A DNA stretch of 64,000 nt from CAZDBA01 sp965224765 (GCA_965224765.1 CBDDAC010000015.1:1-64000); one strand, 5' to 3'; counted from the stretch's first letter, positions 27,315-36,262 are shown. A program made the numbers and translations. The notes: generated from the letters alone by a model not told the origin.

Positions 27315-27701
27315 ATTTTCTTTCGCACCCTGAAGTCCGGTTGCAGAATCGAACGTCGCCAGTTTCGTAAAATTGAGCCGATTGAAAATGCCATCGCCCT
27401 GTACATGGTTGTCGCTTGGCGAGTAATGTATCTGTGTATGCTGGGACGGGAATGCCCAAATATCAGTTGTGAATTGATTTTCGAGCCTTGTGAATGGAAG
27501 TCAGTTTATTCCGTGCTGGGTAAAGAAATTCCCCAAGAACCTCCGACACTAAACCAAGTAATTCGTACCATCTCACGTTTGGGAGGCTTTATTGACCACG
27601 CCAAATCTGTCCCAGGGCCAGAGACACTCTGGAAAGGGATTCAGGTAGCCAGCTGCTACGCATCCGCATGGTTAGCATTTGGACCCGGGTCAACAACTTG
27701 A
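27315..27701 (+). pseudogene. IS4/Tn5-like transposase, C-terminal 128 residues (interrupted)
   Basis: This is the continuation of the transposase broken at 24691. It reads IFFRTLKSGCRIERRQFRKI and ends in GPGSTT at 27701. IFFRTLKSG is the standard sequence just after the catalytic Glu in Tn5-like enzymes. The open frame from 27405 is a sub-segment of the same reading frame. Confidence 0.88.
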
Positions 27702-27901
27702 TTTTTTTGAAGAAGCAGCAAAACATGCACCCTTCACCCTCCAAAAACATATGTTGTATTGTGAGCCTCTGGGAGGGTCGGGAGCGCCGCGACCGGGGAG
27801 GGGGAAGCCCAGCGGGTTCGATATCATGACGTTGAGCCGGACAGTTGGTTAGCCCGACAGATGCCATCGCTCCGCGAATAAATGGTGGCGTGTAACACTG
27901 A

Positions 27902-29547
27902 CCCTGGGTTTCAACCTTAGGTTTTACTACAAATTGTCTGGTAGAGATTACAAAATGGAAACCGTTTCGTTTTGTATCGCCTGAGGTCTAGTTGGGGAAA
28001 GTTGATTTGTACCGAATTGACGTTTTTACAAAAGCGACCCAGAGTTAGTGCCAGCCGTATTGCAGGGTGTACTCATGCTACTTCAACACTCTAGGAATAC
28101 GCTCATGCTCGTCAGTTACGCTTCAGAAACAACTTTGGGTCACGCGATTTTCGACCAAGCTGATTTTGGCGACGTACGCCGAAACGTGCGGATGGCCGAA
28201 TCGTTGGACATCATGAAACGCAATCCCGGTGGCTCACTTCCGGACAAGCTCGCGGAGCCGGCTGACTTGCGCGCGCTTTATCGGCTGCTTGATTGTCAAG
28301 ACGTCACTCACAAGACAATCATGGAAGCGATCGGCAATCACACCTTCGCCCAAATCGCAGCTTGCCCGGATCCGGTTTTAATCCTGCATGACGCCACGGA
28401 GCTTGATTATTCGTCGCTCAAATCGCTGGCTGACGATTTAGCCCAAATCGGCAAAGGCAATCGTCGCGGTTACATCTGTCAGAATGTACTGGCGGTTAAC
28501 GCCAAGACTGGAGCGGTGCTTGGATTGGTGGATCAGATTCTTCATAAACGTGCCGAGACACCCAAGAAAGAAACCGCTGCCCAACACCGGAATCGCACAA
28601 CACGCGAAAGCCTGTTGTGGCCCAAAGGAACTAGGCACCTGCCAGCAGACTCAGGGCTAACGGATGTCTGCGATCGAGGTGCCGACACGTTTGAGTTTTT
28701 AGAACATGAATACAAATGTGGCCGTCAGTTTGTGATCCGTTCCAGCAAAGTTCGCAAAGTCTACGCCGGTCATCAGATCGGAGAAGAAACTGAATTACTG
28801 GCCGACTTTGCTGAAGGCGTACCCGAGTTGGGCCGGTTTACGATGGAAGTCCAATACCAGCCAGGGCGTACCGGAAGCAAGAAACGCACAGCTCGAACCG
28901 CGCGGGAGGCAGAGTTTACGATCCAGGCAGCTCCCGTACTGGTTTGTCGGCCGCATGTAAAAAAAGGGGTCCACGGCGACGATCCGCTGCCGCTTTCAGT
29001 GGTTCGCGTTTGCGAAGTCGACCCGCCGGTCGGAGAAAAACCGGTTCAATGGACGTTGCTGACTAACAAACCGACGGGCACGTTCAAACAAGCTTGGGAC
29101 GTCACTGAGATTTATGAAAAACGATGGATTATCGAGGAGCTTCACAAAGGACAGAAGACCGGTTGTAAAATCGAAGACATTCAATTCACGACCGTTGATC
29201 GCTTGCAACCGGCGATCGCTTTATTGACGGCCCTGGCAGTAACGCTGCTTAACCTCCGCGACATCAGTCGCATGAAGGACGCACATGAGACCGCCGCCAG
29301 CGATGTGCTTAACTCCGTTTACATTGCGGTACTGAGTCTCTGGCGATTTAACGAAGTCAAAGAACTAAACGCGCATGAATTTTTCTATGCGTTAGCACGG
29401 CTCGGCGGCCACCAAAATCGAAGCTCAGATCACGCCCCCGGATGGATTGTGATTTGGCGAGGCTGGGCAAAATTGCAAAACATGATCCTCGGATATCAAG
29501 CTGCGATTGCGCAAAAATGTGGTAAAACCTAAGGTTTCAACCCAGGG
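27902..29547 (+). mobile_element. Complete IS4-type insertion sequence (~1646 bp)
   Basis: Terminal inverted repeats of about 30 bp match at 27 positions: CCCTGGGTTTCAACCTTAGG... at 27902-27931 and ...CCTAAGGTTTCAACCCAGGG at 29518-29547. One transposase gene lies inside, and its stop codon falls within the right repeat. I see no clear target duplication. The right flank (GGGCTACAGGAA, then GCTCCGCGACAAA) resembles the repeat family B sequence GGGCTAAGGGAAA followed by GCTCCGCGGCAAA, so the element may have landed in such a repeat. Confidence 0.85.
28105..29532 (+). CDS. IS4/Tn5-like transposase
   Basis: This is a DDE transposase of about 475 residues from the ATG at 28105; in-frame starts at 28048 and 28075 are alternatives. 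The N-terminal DNA-binding part reads FDQADFGDVRRNVRM, typical of Tn5-like enzymes. The catalytic residues are in VLILHDATELDYSS, LTDVCDRGADTFEF and RWIIEELHKGQKTGC. The reading frame is intact and the terminal repeats are good, so it may be active. It is distinct in sequence from both other transposases in the window. Confidence 0.92.
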   Translation: MLVSYASETTLGHAIFDQADFGDVRRNVRMAESLDIMKRNPGGSLPDKLAEPADLRALYRLLDCQDVTHKTIMEAIGNHTFAQIAACPDPVLILHDATELDYSSLKSLADDLAQIGKGNRRGYICQNVLAVNAKTGAVLGLVDQILHKRAETPKKETAAQHRNRTTRESLLWPKGTRHLPADSGLTDVCDRGADTFEFLEHEYKCGRQFVIRSSKVRKVYAGHQIGEETELLADFAEGVPELGRFTMEVQYQPGRTGSKKRTARTAREAEFTIQAAPVLVCRPHVKKGVHGDDPLPLSVVRVCEVDPPVGEKPVQWTLLTNKPTGTFKQAWDVTEIYEKRWIIEELHKGQKTGCKIEDIQFTTVDRLQPAIALLTALAVTLLNLRDISRMKDAHETAASDVLNSVYIAVLSLWRFNEVKELNAHEFFYALARLGGHQNRSSDHAPGWIVIWRGWAKLQNMILGYQAAIAQKCGKT

Positions 29548-29653
29548 CTACAGGAAGTTGTTGCTCCGCGACAAAAACAGGACGTAAAGATTTGGCTGCG
29601 AGCGTGATTGGTTTGCGACGTCGCCTGCGACAATTGTATCTCGAGAAGTCAAT

Positions 29654-29714
29654 GGTAACCCGACGCGTGAGCGAGGACGAACCTGACACGTCCTCGCTCA
29701 CGCGTCGGGTTTCC
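29654..29714. repeat. Palindromic repeat, family A
   Basis: A near-perfect palindrome of about 60 bp: arms GGTAACCCGACGCGTGAGCG and CGCTCACGCGTCGGGTTTCC, with centre AGGACGAACCTGACACGTCCT. An ORF starting at 29592 runs through it (MVTRRVSEDEPDTSSLTRR) and is considered an artefact of the repeat. Confidence 0.9.
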
Positions 29715-29730
29715 AAAAAAGACCGGCGCC

Positions 29731-29926
29731 TACGACGATTTCACAACTACGACGATTTCACAACTACGACGATTTCACAACTACGACGATTTCACAACTA
29801 CGACAATTCACAACTACGACAATTCACAACTACGACAATTCACAACTACGACAATTCACAACTACGACAATTCACAACTACGACAATTCACAACTACGAC
29901 AATTCACAACTACGACAATTCACAGC
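29731..29926. repeat. 16/17-bp minisatellite, 12 units
   Basis: Four units of TACGACGATTTCACAAC (17 bp, 29731-29798) are followed by eight units of TACGACAATTCACAAC (16 bp, 29799-29926; the last is slightly altered). The two forms differ by one substitution and one deleted T. A period of 16 or 17 cannot encode a simple peptide repeat in one frame. The array sits just after a palindrome and next to the mobile island. Confidence 0.95.
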
Positions 29927-30028
29927 GATGACAAAAATTTCACCACACGCGGATAAATGAAAACAAAAAACACGCATCAGAAATGGCTGATATGTGTTGG
30001 GATGGTCGCTCAATGAACAAACAGGTTG

Positions 30029-30892
30029 CTATCTTCCCATCGGAGCCGGAGGAGCCTGTTGGCAAATTTCGAGCATTCTCATAGCAACCGGATCATTTGG
30101 CAATTTCTTCAGTACGGCATTCAAAACGGCGGTCGCGTCCTCTCGATGCCCAAGCATCAAATGATGATAGCCCACCAAAAACCACACGGAAACGTCTGAC
30201 GTCGGCTGCCGAGCCGCCTGTTGCAAGGCAAGATACTGCTGGGAATACCGAGCAGCATCGCCGTAATTCGCACGAAGTTGCCGCCAGTCCCAGACTTGAT
30301 TTTTTGATGCGGCGGCATAAGCGTGTTCCGCTGATTTTCGATAGTTGGCAACCGCGAACTGGCACAGTGAATTGAACTGATCAAAATTGGCTTGCTTTGC
30401 CTGGGAAGCCCGCTCCATTTTCGATATTGCAGTATTGAAATCGGCGTTTCGGAATGCTTGGGTCGCGTCAGCAAAGGCCCAATAACAGGCGACCTGCTCT
30501 ATCGCCTCAGCAGTATTCGCCATTGGATTGCCAAATCCAGGTCTTACTGGATTCCCAGCGCCTACTGCACCAACGCCCACGCGTGGGATATTGAATTCCA
30601 TTCCGCCTGCATTGATGCGAACTTGATCAGCGCCAACATCGACCGTGGAACCATTGGCGGCCTGCAGGGAAATTCCCGCGGCGTTCCCACCGGCCAGATC
30701 CCTGCGGAAAGGATTGGAAAGGACTTGCTGCTGCGGCGCCTGAACAGCCGCTCCCCGGACACCGTCTGCCAGTCCCCTGGCTTGATTGACAAGATTGTTG
30801 ATTCGATCAAGATCCTGAAGCGGATGCGCCATGGCACAAACCGGCAAAATCATTCCTACAGACAAAACGAAAAATAGAATTCTGGATTTCAT
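30029..30892 (-). CDS. Secreted tetratricopeptide-like protein, paralogue of the 21343 gene
   Basis: The 287-residue product has a signal peptide (ILFFVLSVGMILPVCAMAHP). A central segment (GSTVDVGADQVRINAGGMEF) looks like a small beta domain. The C-terminal half is helical: CYWAFADATQAFRNADFNTA and WFLVGYHHLMLGHREDATAV are tetratricopeptide-like and match the protein at 21343. The ATG at 30892 is preceded by AGGAAA on the minus strand and opens directly into the signal peptide, so it was preferred over 30967. The function is unknown. It is divergent from the sigma-factor gene. Confidence 0.78.
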   Translation of the reverse strand: MKSRILFFVLSVGMILPVCAMAHPLQDLDRINNLVNQARGLADGVRGAAVQAPQQQVLSNPFRRDLAGGNAAGISLQAANGSTVDVGADQVRINAGGMEFNIPRVGVGAVGAGNPVRPGFGNPMANTAEAIEQVACYWAFADATQAFRNADFNTAISKMERASQAKQANFDQFNSLCQFAVANYRKSAEHAYAAASKNQVWDWRQLRANYGDAARYSQQYLALQQAARQPTSDVSVWFLVGYHHLMLGHREDATAVLNAVLKKLPNDPVAMRMLEICQQAPPAPMGR

Positions 30893-31122
30893 GATAATTT
30901 CCTGCTTGTTGATGTAGCTGTTGTCTTCAAATACGAGCCAATTCCGCACTGTTACACTCCCGTGCAAAGTTTCTTGAAAAGTGTCCCAAAAACCCTTTGG
31001 CTCTTAAAACAAACGGGGCGAATTCCTTCGCAAAATATGAATTTCGAAAAAATGCTTGTCCCGATCTTTTGCCGGAATGCACATAATCAAGATGAAACCT
31101 CTCGCTTAACTCAGGCAGGCCT

Positions 31123-31746
31123 GTGTCCGAAAACGGTCAAATTGACGATCTCGATCTCTTACGCAATTCCATGAGTGGCAGCGATGAAGCGTTAAATGAA
31201 GTCCTAATGAAACATCGGGAACGACTCAGACGCATGATTGCACTGAGAATGAATGACAAACTACAAGGACGTCTGGATGCATCAGACGTAATACAAGACA
31301 CATTTGTTGAAGCGTCACGAGCACTGGACGCCTATCTCGCTAATCCCAAAATTCCCGTATTCCTTTGGCTGCGACACCTGGCAGGGGAAAAGTTAATTCA
31401 GGCTCATCGGAAACACCTGGGAGCACAAAAACGCAACGCCGAGCGCGAACAGAGAATATGGGGAGGCACACCAGCGGCCACTTCCATGTCACTGGCCATT
31501 CAATTAGCGGGAAAAATGACGACCCCGTCAAAAATCGCTGCAAAGAATGAAGCAACCGATCAACTCATGGTGGCGCTGGAAAGCATGAATGAAGTCGACC
31601 GAGAAGTTCTCACGCTAAGGCATTTTGAACAACTGACCAGTCGCGAAACGGCGACGGTGCTGGACATGAACTACGAAGCCGTAAAAAAACGATATGTGCG
31701 GGCTTTGGCGAAACTTCAAACGATTCTCATCGGGAATGGCGCCTAA
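31123..31746 (+). CDS. ECF-type RNA polymerase sigma factor
   Basis: The 207-residue product resembles the ECF sigma factors that planctomycetes pair with protein kinases. Region 2 includes LDASDVIQDTFVEASRALDA and PVFLWLRHLAGEKLIQAHRK. Region 4 includes MNEVDREVLTLRHFEQLTSR and TVLDMNYEAVKKRYVRALAK, a helix-turn-helix that would contact the -35 element. The start is GTG. The kinase gene overlaps or abuts the end of this gene, which suggests that the kinase controls the sigma factor. Target promoters cannot be told from this window. Confidence 0.9.
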   Translation: MSENGQIDDLDLLRNSMSGSDEALNEVLMKHRERLRRMIALRMNDKLQGRLDASDVIQDTFVEASRALDAYLANPKIPVFLWLRHLAGEKLIQAHRKHLGAQKRNAEREQRIWGGTPAATSMSLAIQLAGKMTTPSKIAAKNEATDQLMVALESMNEVDREVLTLRHFEQLTSRETATVLDMNYEAVKKRYVRALAKLQTILIGNGA

Positions 31747-31747
31747 G

Positions 31748-34700
31748 ATGACTCCCGATCGAGAAACTGATTTCGATTCCCTTGCCGACCAATACGTCGA
31801 TCAGATTCGCGCTGGCGATTCGCCTGACATTGAAAAATTCGTTTCGAAGCATCCCGAGCATGAATCAAGAATCCGCGAGCTGTTTCCCGTTTTGCAAATG
31901 ATGGAAAGTCGGATATCTGAAGACATTGAGTCCGACTCAGAACTCCTAAACGATGAGCTCAGCGAATTAAAGGGCGTCTCCCTCCAACGAAAACTTGGTG
32001 AGTATCGGATCATTCGCGAAATTGGACGCGGGGGGATGGGAATTGTTTATCAGGCAGAACAAGAATCTCTGGGGCGTCATGTGGCACTCAAGTTGCTTCC
32101 CGATTCCGCCCAGTTTGACGAACGAAAAATCCTTCGATTCCAACAGGAAGCCCGCGCATCAGGGATGCTTCACCACTCCAATATCGTTCCTGTGTTCGGT
32201 GTGGGACGCTCAGAAGAAATCTCCTACTTCGTCATGCAGTACATCGACGGCACGGGTCTGGACGTCGTGATCCAGGAAGTGAGGCAAGCAGCCGGACTGG
32301 ATGATTCCAACGGGCCACGCGCTGAAACGGCTCGAGCTCTCGACACCCATTTAAGCGTTGCTTCCAGCAGTCTGATGGGACTGGAGGCCGTATCGTCCAC
32401 CGAGGATTCAAAACCCGCCCCATCGACGTCGGGCAAGATCGATTCAAGCTCTTCGATGTCATCCTCAAGCGGGACGTTTTCTGGGAGGAACCAGTACTAC
32501 CGAAACGTTGCCAAAATTGGGAAACAGATCAGCGATGCTCTCGAGTACGCCCACTCGAAAAAAATACTTCATCGTGACATCAAACCCGCCAACTTGTTGA
32601 TTGATGATAGTGGACACGTGTGGGTCACTGATTTTGGACTGGCCAAACTCATGGACCAAGCCGACCTGACTCGGACTGGCGAAACCGTTGGTACGCTGCG
32701 ATATCTGCCGCCTGAACAGTTCAATGGCAAATCCGATGCACGAAGCGATGTCTACAGCCTCGGCTTGACACTCTACGAGCTATTGACGTTGCAACCGGCC
32801 TTTGACGGAAAGGATTTTGCCCAACTGCTAAAGAACGTGACGACCGGTTCTCCAACTCCGCCACGCAAAAGGAACTCGCGGATTCCACGTGACCTGGAAA
32901 CCATTGTCATGAAGGCTACGGCCAAGTCACCTGATGCTCGCTATCAGACTGCAGGGGAATTACGAGACGATCTGGCATTGTTTCTCGAAGGCAAACCGAT
33001 TCAAGCCAAGCAGGCATCCGAGTTTGACCGTTTCCTCAAAGCAATCAAACGCCGTCCCGTCGTTTCGTCTCTGGTGGCGATGCTTTTGGCTTCGATGATC
33101 GTTGGCGCTTCGCTCGTAACATGGAAATGGCAACAAGCCTCGTTGGCTTTGGTCGCGGTGCAGGAAGAATCCGCCTCACGTCAAGCAATCAATGACTTCC
33201 TGCTTTACGATCTGTTGGTGTTTGCCAATCCAAACATCGAGCCGGATCCAGATATCAAACTACGAACGGTAATCGATCGCGCAGCAAACTCAGTTGAAGA
33301 ACGATTCGCGGACCAACCCTTGGTGGCAGCAGAAATCCATTTGATGCTTGGACGAATTTACTTGAGAGTAAGCCAGCCAGAAAAGGCCAAACTTCAATTT
33401 GAATCGGCCTTTGAGCTGCGTGGTGAGTACCTCGGCCTGGAACACCTCGATACGATTGAAGCCTACTCGATGATGTCCATGGCATATCACAGCCTGGGAA
33501 AGCTTCACAAATCGCTCAAAATGTCGGACGAAGTCATTGCCTATTTGGAGGAGGCAAAACCCTTCGACCCAATCCAATGGATGAGAGCGCGAAAGGTTCG
33601 CTGTGAGACACTGATTGCCCTGGGTCGATACCAAGAAGCGCAAGAGATTGTCGAGACCTATCTCGACATGGCCAAAAACAACGATGAATTGGATTTGGTT
33701 GACGGGCAACTCAGCATGGCCTGGCTCCATTTCATTCAAGGGCGATCTGAATTGTCCAAGCAGTTTTGCCAACAGGCTTTGGACCAACTAGATCCCCATT
33801 TATTTGACGAGCATGGAGACATTGCACTCGGTGGAAACAACGTCAAATACTTCCACCAGTTACTCAACGCGCAAAACACGTTGGGTACGGTCGCCTATGC
33901 AGACGGGGATTTCACACTTGCTATTGATATCCACCGAGGCATTCATCAAATCTCAATGGATTTGCTCGGACCAGATCATAGCGAAACCATAAGTCAAGCA
34001 AACAACCTTGCCGGTGCATTGCTGGCTGATGGGCAAAAGGAAGAAGCGGCTCAGCTCCTGAAAGACGCGGTAGCACGAAGTAGCGAGACCAGGGGGACGA
34101 ACAACCTAAAGACGTTGGAGCTAAAGAACACGTACTTAATGGTACTCCTGGAAAATGGCGAAAAGGAAGTCGCACTGGCGTCAATGCTGGAGAATTACCG
34201 CCAATTTTCAAAGCAACTCGGTGAAGCGCACCCAGACGCGATTACTCAGGCTTTCAACATCGCTTCCGCCTACTATCGATTGCACGAATACGAAGAAGCC
34301 GAGCGCTGGCAGCAAAACGTCGTCATGAATTCCAGCAAAACTCTTGGCGAGAACCACTCCCAAACAATCAACGCGCTGGCAGATCTCGGGGAATCTCATC
34401 GCAACCTTGGCAAGCTTGAATTGGCAGAAGAAGAATTAGTCGAAGCACTCGGTGAATCACGAAAGTTAATGCGTGAGAACCACCCGAACCTTTTGACGAC
34501 CATCAGCGGGCTTCTCAAGGTATACATCGAACTAAAGAAATACGATCTCGCGGAACCGTTGGCCAAGGAGCTTTTGGCCGGATACGAAAAGGAAAACGGA
34601 TCCACGATCGAACGTTTTTTTGCCCACTACCTATTGGCTCATATCTACAACATTCAGAAACAATACAAAAAAGCTCAACCGCTTTATGCCAAAGCCTATG

Positions 34701-35122
34701 AGATCCGCCTCGACTCAGGTGAGAACCCGGCCACAAATTCAATGGCAACGCTTTTGTTCATCTTGACGAACGCGGAACACAAGACTTCGCTGCATGCATT
34801 AAGCATCCCCAGACTCGAACTCTTTTGCAAAGCGTCCGAGGAACAGGATTCGCTGAACTTCCACTACTTCAAGGCAATGAGTCACCTCGGCCGCGCACAA
34901 CTGGAAGTAGAAAACTACGAATTGGCAGAAGACAGCCTGCTGGGCGCATTCGCGAATCTAACCATCCTGCTTGAAGAAAAAAGTCCCAGCTCAACTCACC
35001 GCAAAGAATTGCGATCTACCGCTGTTCGCCTGCGCGAGCTCTACAAGAGATGGGACGAAACGGAACAATACGAAATTTGGCAGGAACGTTGCGAAGCCCT
35101 AAAAAAATCAGCAGGAAACTAG
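31748..35122 (+). CDS. Membrane Ser/Thr protein kinase with tetratricopeptide repeats
   Basis: The 1124-residue product starts with ~75 acidic residues. A Hanks-type kinase domain follows: glycine loop REIGRGGMGIVYQAE, VALKLLPD lysine, catalytic loop LHRDIKPANLLI with Asp near residue 277, VTDFGLAKL and the P+1 region GTLRYLPPEQF. A Ser-rich insert of about 90 residues (DSSSSMSSSSGTFSG) lies between the hinge and the catalytic loop. A single membrane span (VVSSLVAMLLASMIVGASLV, ~437-458) leads to an outside domain of many tetratricopeptide-like repeats. The ATG at 31748 is two bases past the sigma-factor stop; an in-frame ATG at 31736 would overlap that stop. It probably senses signals outside and phosphorylates the upstream sigma factor or its partners. 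Confidence 0.92.
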   Translation: MTPDRETDFDSLADQYVDQIRAGDSPDIEKFVSKHPEHESRIRELFPVLQMMESRISEDIESDSELLNDELSELKGVSLQRKLGEYRIIREIGRGGMGIVYQAEQESLGRHVALKLLPDSAQFDERKILRFQQEARASGMLHHSNIVPVFGVGRSEEISYFVMQYIDGTGLDVVIQEVRQAAGLDDSNGPRAETARALDTHLSVASSSLMGLEAVSSTEDSKPAPSTSGKIDSSSSMSSSSGTFSGRNQYYRNVAKIGKQISDALEYAHSKKILHRDIKPANLLIDDSGHVWVTDFGLAKLMDQADLTRTGETVGTLRYLPPEQFNGKSDARSDVYSLGLTLYELLTLQPAFDGKDFAQLLKNVTTGSPTPPRKRNSRIPRDLETIVMKATAKSPDARYQTAGELRDDLALFLEGKPIQAKQASEFDRFLKAIKRRPVVSSLVAMLLASMIVGASLVTWKWQQASLALVAVQEESASRQAINDFLLYDLLVFANPNIEPDPDIKLRTVIDRAANSVEERFADQPLVAAEIHLMLGRIYLRVSQPEKAKLQFESAFELRGEYLGLEHLDTIEAYSMMSMAYHSLGKLHKSLKMSDEVIAYLEEAKPFDPIQWMRARKVRCETLIALGRYQEAQEIVETYLDMAKNNDELDLVDGQLSMAWLHFIQGRSELSKQFCQQALDQLDPHLFDEHGDIALGGNNVKYFHQLLNAQNTLGTVAYADGDFTLAIDIHRGIHQISMDLLGPDHSETISQANNLAGALLADGQKEEAAQLLKDAVARSSETRGTNNLKTLELKNTYLMVLLENGEKEVALASMLENYRQFSKQLGEAHPDAITQAFNIASAYYRLHEYEEAERWQQNVVMNSSKTLGENHSQTINALADLGESHRNLGKLELAEEELVEALGESRKLMRENHPNLLTTISGLLKVYIELKKYDLAEPLAKELLAGYEKENGSTIERFFAHYLLAHIYNIQKQYKKAQPLYAKAYEIRLDSGENPATNSMATLLFILTNAEHKTSLHALSIPRLELFCKASEEQDSLNFHYFKAMSHLGRAQLEVENYELAEDSLLGAFANLTILLEEKSPSSTHRKELRSTAVRLRELYKRWDETEQYEIWQERCEALKKSAGN

Positions 35123-35737
35123 TGAAAAACGATGGATACCAATTCACGTTTCGAAGACTTGGCAAAACAGTTCCCTGATGAAGCTGTGACTTTTTCATTC
35201 GTACATGAAGCAAAAACTTAGAATCAGTGGTTTACGGAAACCCTACGCTTCAGCGAGGACGCGTCGGGTTACCATAGAGCATCGCGCCTACGCCAAACTC
35301 TTCACACGCGAAGAGAATCACAACCTCTCCGTCACCTCTTTGGTACACGATGAATTTACCGCTGAGATCACAGAGAAAATCCCAGAGTGTGAATCAAATG
35401 CAGGTTGCCACCTAATAATATGAAAATGCCATATCACTAATCCAAAAAATTGAAACTGTGAAAAGCGACGACATGACGGAGCATAAATTGTGGGCCTCGA
35501 TCGGCGAACTTTTGGAAATGTCCTAGAGTAGTTGCCAAAACGATTGCAAGTGGAACGACTTTGCCAGAGAATGGCGGCATCCATCGAAACTGAATTTCGA
35601 TTTATCGCAAGTGCGGGCCGCTACAAGGACATTAGTTATCCCTGCGAAAACTAAAATCAACTGTTCACGCAGTACATACATTGGCTTGAATAACAGGTTC
35701 ATACGCCTGACAAATTCTTCGAGGAGTCATCCAACTT
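35123..35737 (+). other. 615-bp intergenic region with a degenerate palindrome
   Basis: The region contains a damaged family A repeat (GGAAACCCTACGCTTCAGCG at 35236 onward and CGCGTCGGGTTACC to 35273) and its leader (GCTGTGACTTTTTCATTCG, 35183-35201). The 72-residue frame at 35205 starts within the repeat leader and is considered spurious. The remainder shows no recognisable gene. GAGGAG about 11 bases before 35738 is the ribosome site of the next gene. Confidence 0.6.
35236..35273. repeat. Degenerate palindromic repeat, family A
   Basis: A shortened copy. The left arm CCCTACGCTTCAGCGAGGAC joins directly to CGCGTCGGGTTACC, so the centre and half of the right arm are missing. Confidence 0.75.
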
Positions 35738-36151
35738 ATGGCCAACAATCCAAACAAGAACGAAATGGAAACGCCTCAGACAAATTCACCAGCCTCCAAT
35801 CCTCTCGGTGCTTTTAGTTTCGGAATCTCTATCGCGGCATTGTTGGTCATGTTTTTCACAATCTATGCCCTAACTCAATTGGAGCAGGGAAAATCACCTG
35901 ATAAACAATACGCACCAGACGACCTGTCCGTCGTATTTGACAAGGCGGGGAACGGACTGTCGTTCCTTGGGCAAGTCCTGGTATTTGGGGCAGGCGGTTT
36001 GGTCGGTGGCACTCTCTCTCTTGTCGGTTTCATCGCAGGACTATGTTCAGTGAGCCGACCACGAAATTGGACATCCATCTCGGGCATTGCCATTAGCATC
36101 GCAGCACCCGTCCTTCTTTGCAGATTCCTGGACGCCAACTGGATCATTTGA
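35738..36151 (+). CDS. Small membrane protein of 137 residues, unknown function
   Basis: A hydrophilic N-terminal ~20 residues precedes three predicted spans: FSFGISIAALLVMFFTIYAL, VLVFGAGGLVGGTLSLVGFI and ISGIAISIAAPVLL. The loop between the first two is acidic. I do not recognise the family, although small membrane proteins of this shape are common in planctomycetes. GAGGAG upstream of the ATG supports the start. A 19-bp inverted repeat follows the stop. Confidence 0.65.
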   Translation: MANNPNKNEMETPQTNSPASNPLGAFSFGISIAALLVMFFTIYALTQLEQGKSPDKQYAPDDLSVVFDKAGNGLSFLGQVLVFGAGGLVGGTLSLVGFIAGLCSVSRPRNWTSISGIAISIAAPVLLCRFLDANWII

Positions 36152-36160
36152 AGGAATAAA

Positions 36161-36262
36161 GGGGTCGGGAGTCTTTTCTTTGTTGGGTGACCGGAGTATA
36201 TCGATTGCGAGATTAGATTGATTTAACTTTCTCGCATTTGAACAGAAAAGACTCCCGACCCC
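36161..36262. repeat. Long inverted repeat, 19-bp perfect arms
   Basis: GGGGTCGGGAGTCTTTTCT (36161-36179) and its exact complement AGAAAAGACTCCCGACCCC (36244-36262) surround a 64-bp centre. The arms end in GTTG/CAAC-like borders that may be the ends of a small non-autonomous element or a strong RNA hairpin. It lies 9 bp past the stop of the small membrane protein gene and could act as a terminator. Confidence 0.8.

Larger units (their letters stand above)
23568..27765 (+). mobile_element. IS4/Tn5-like insertion sequence interrupted by a second element
   Basis: The outer element is flanked by direct copies of CCTCTGGG (23560-23567 and 27766-27773). Its ends are imperfect inverted repeats: CTCAGAACTACGCACATC on the left and, read inward from the right, CTCACAATACAACATATG. 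Without the inner 2623-bp insertion it would be about 1575 bp and encode one ~469-residue transposase, the usual size for this IS group. The bounds rest on my reading of the duplication and could be off by a base. Confidence 0.75.

Noticed and set aside
29731..29926. Possible CRISPR array
   Set aside because: Units are contiguous with no unique spacers and no cas genes are near; it is a plain tandem repeat.
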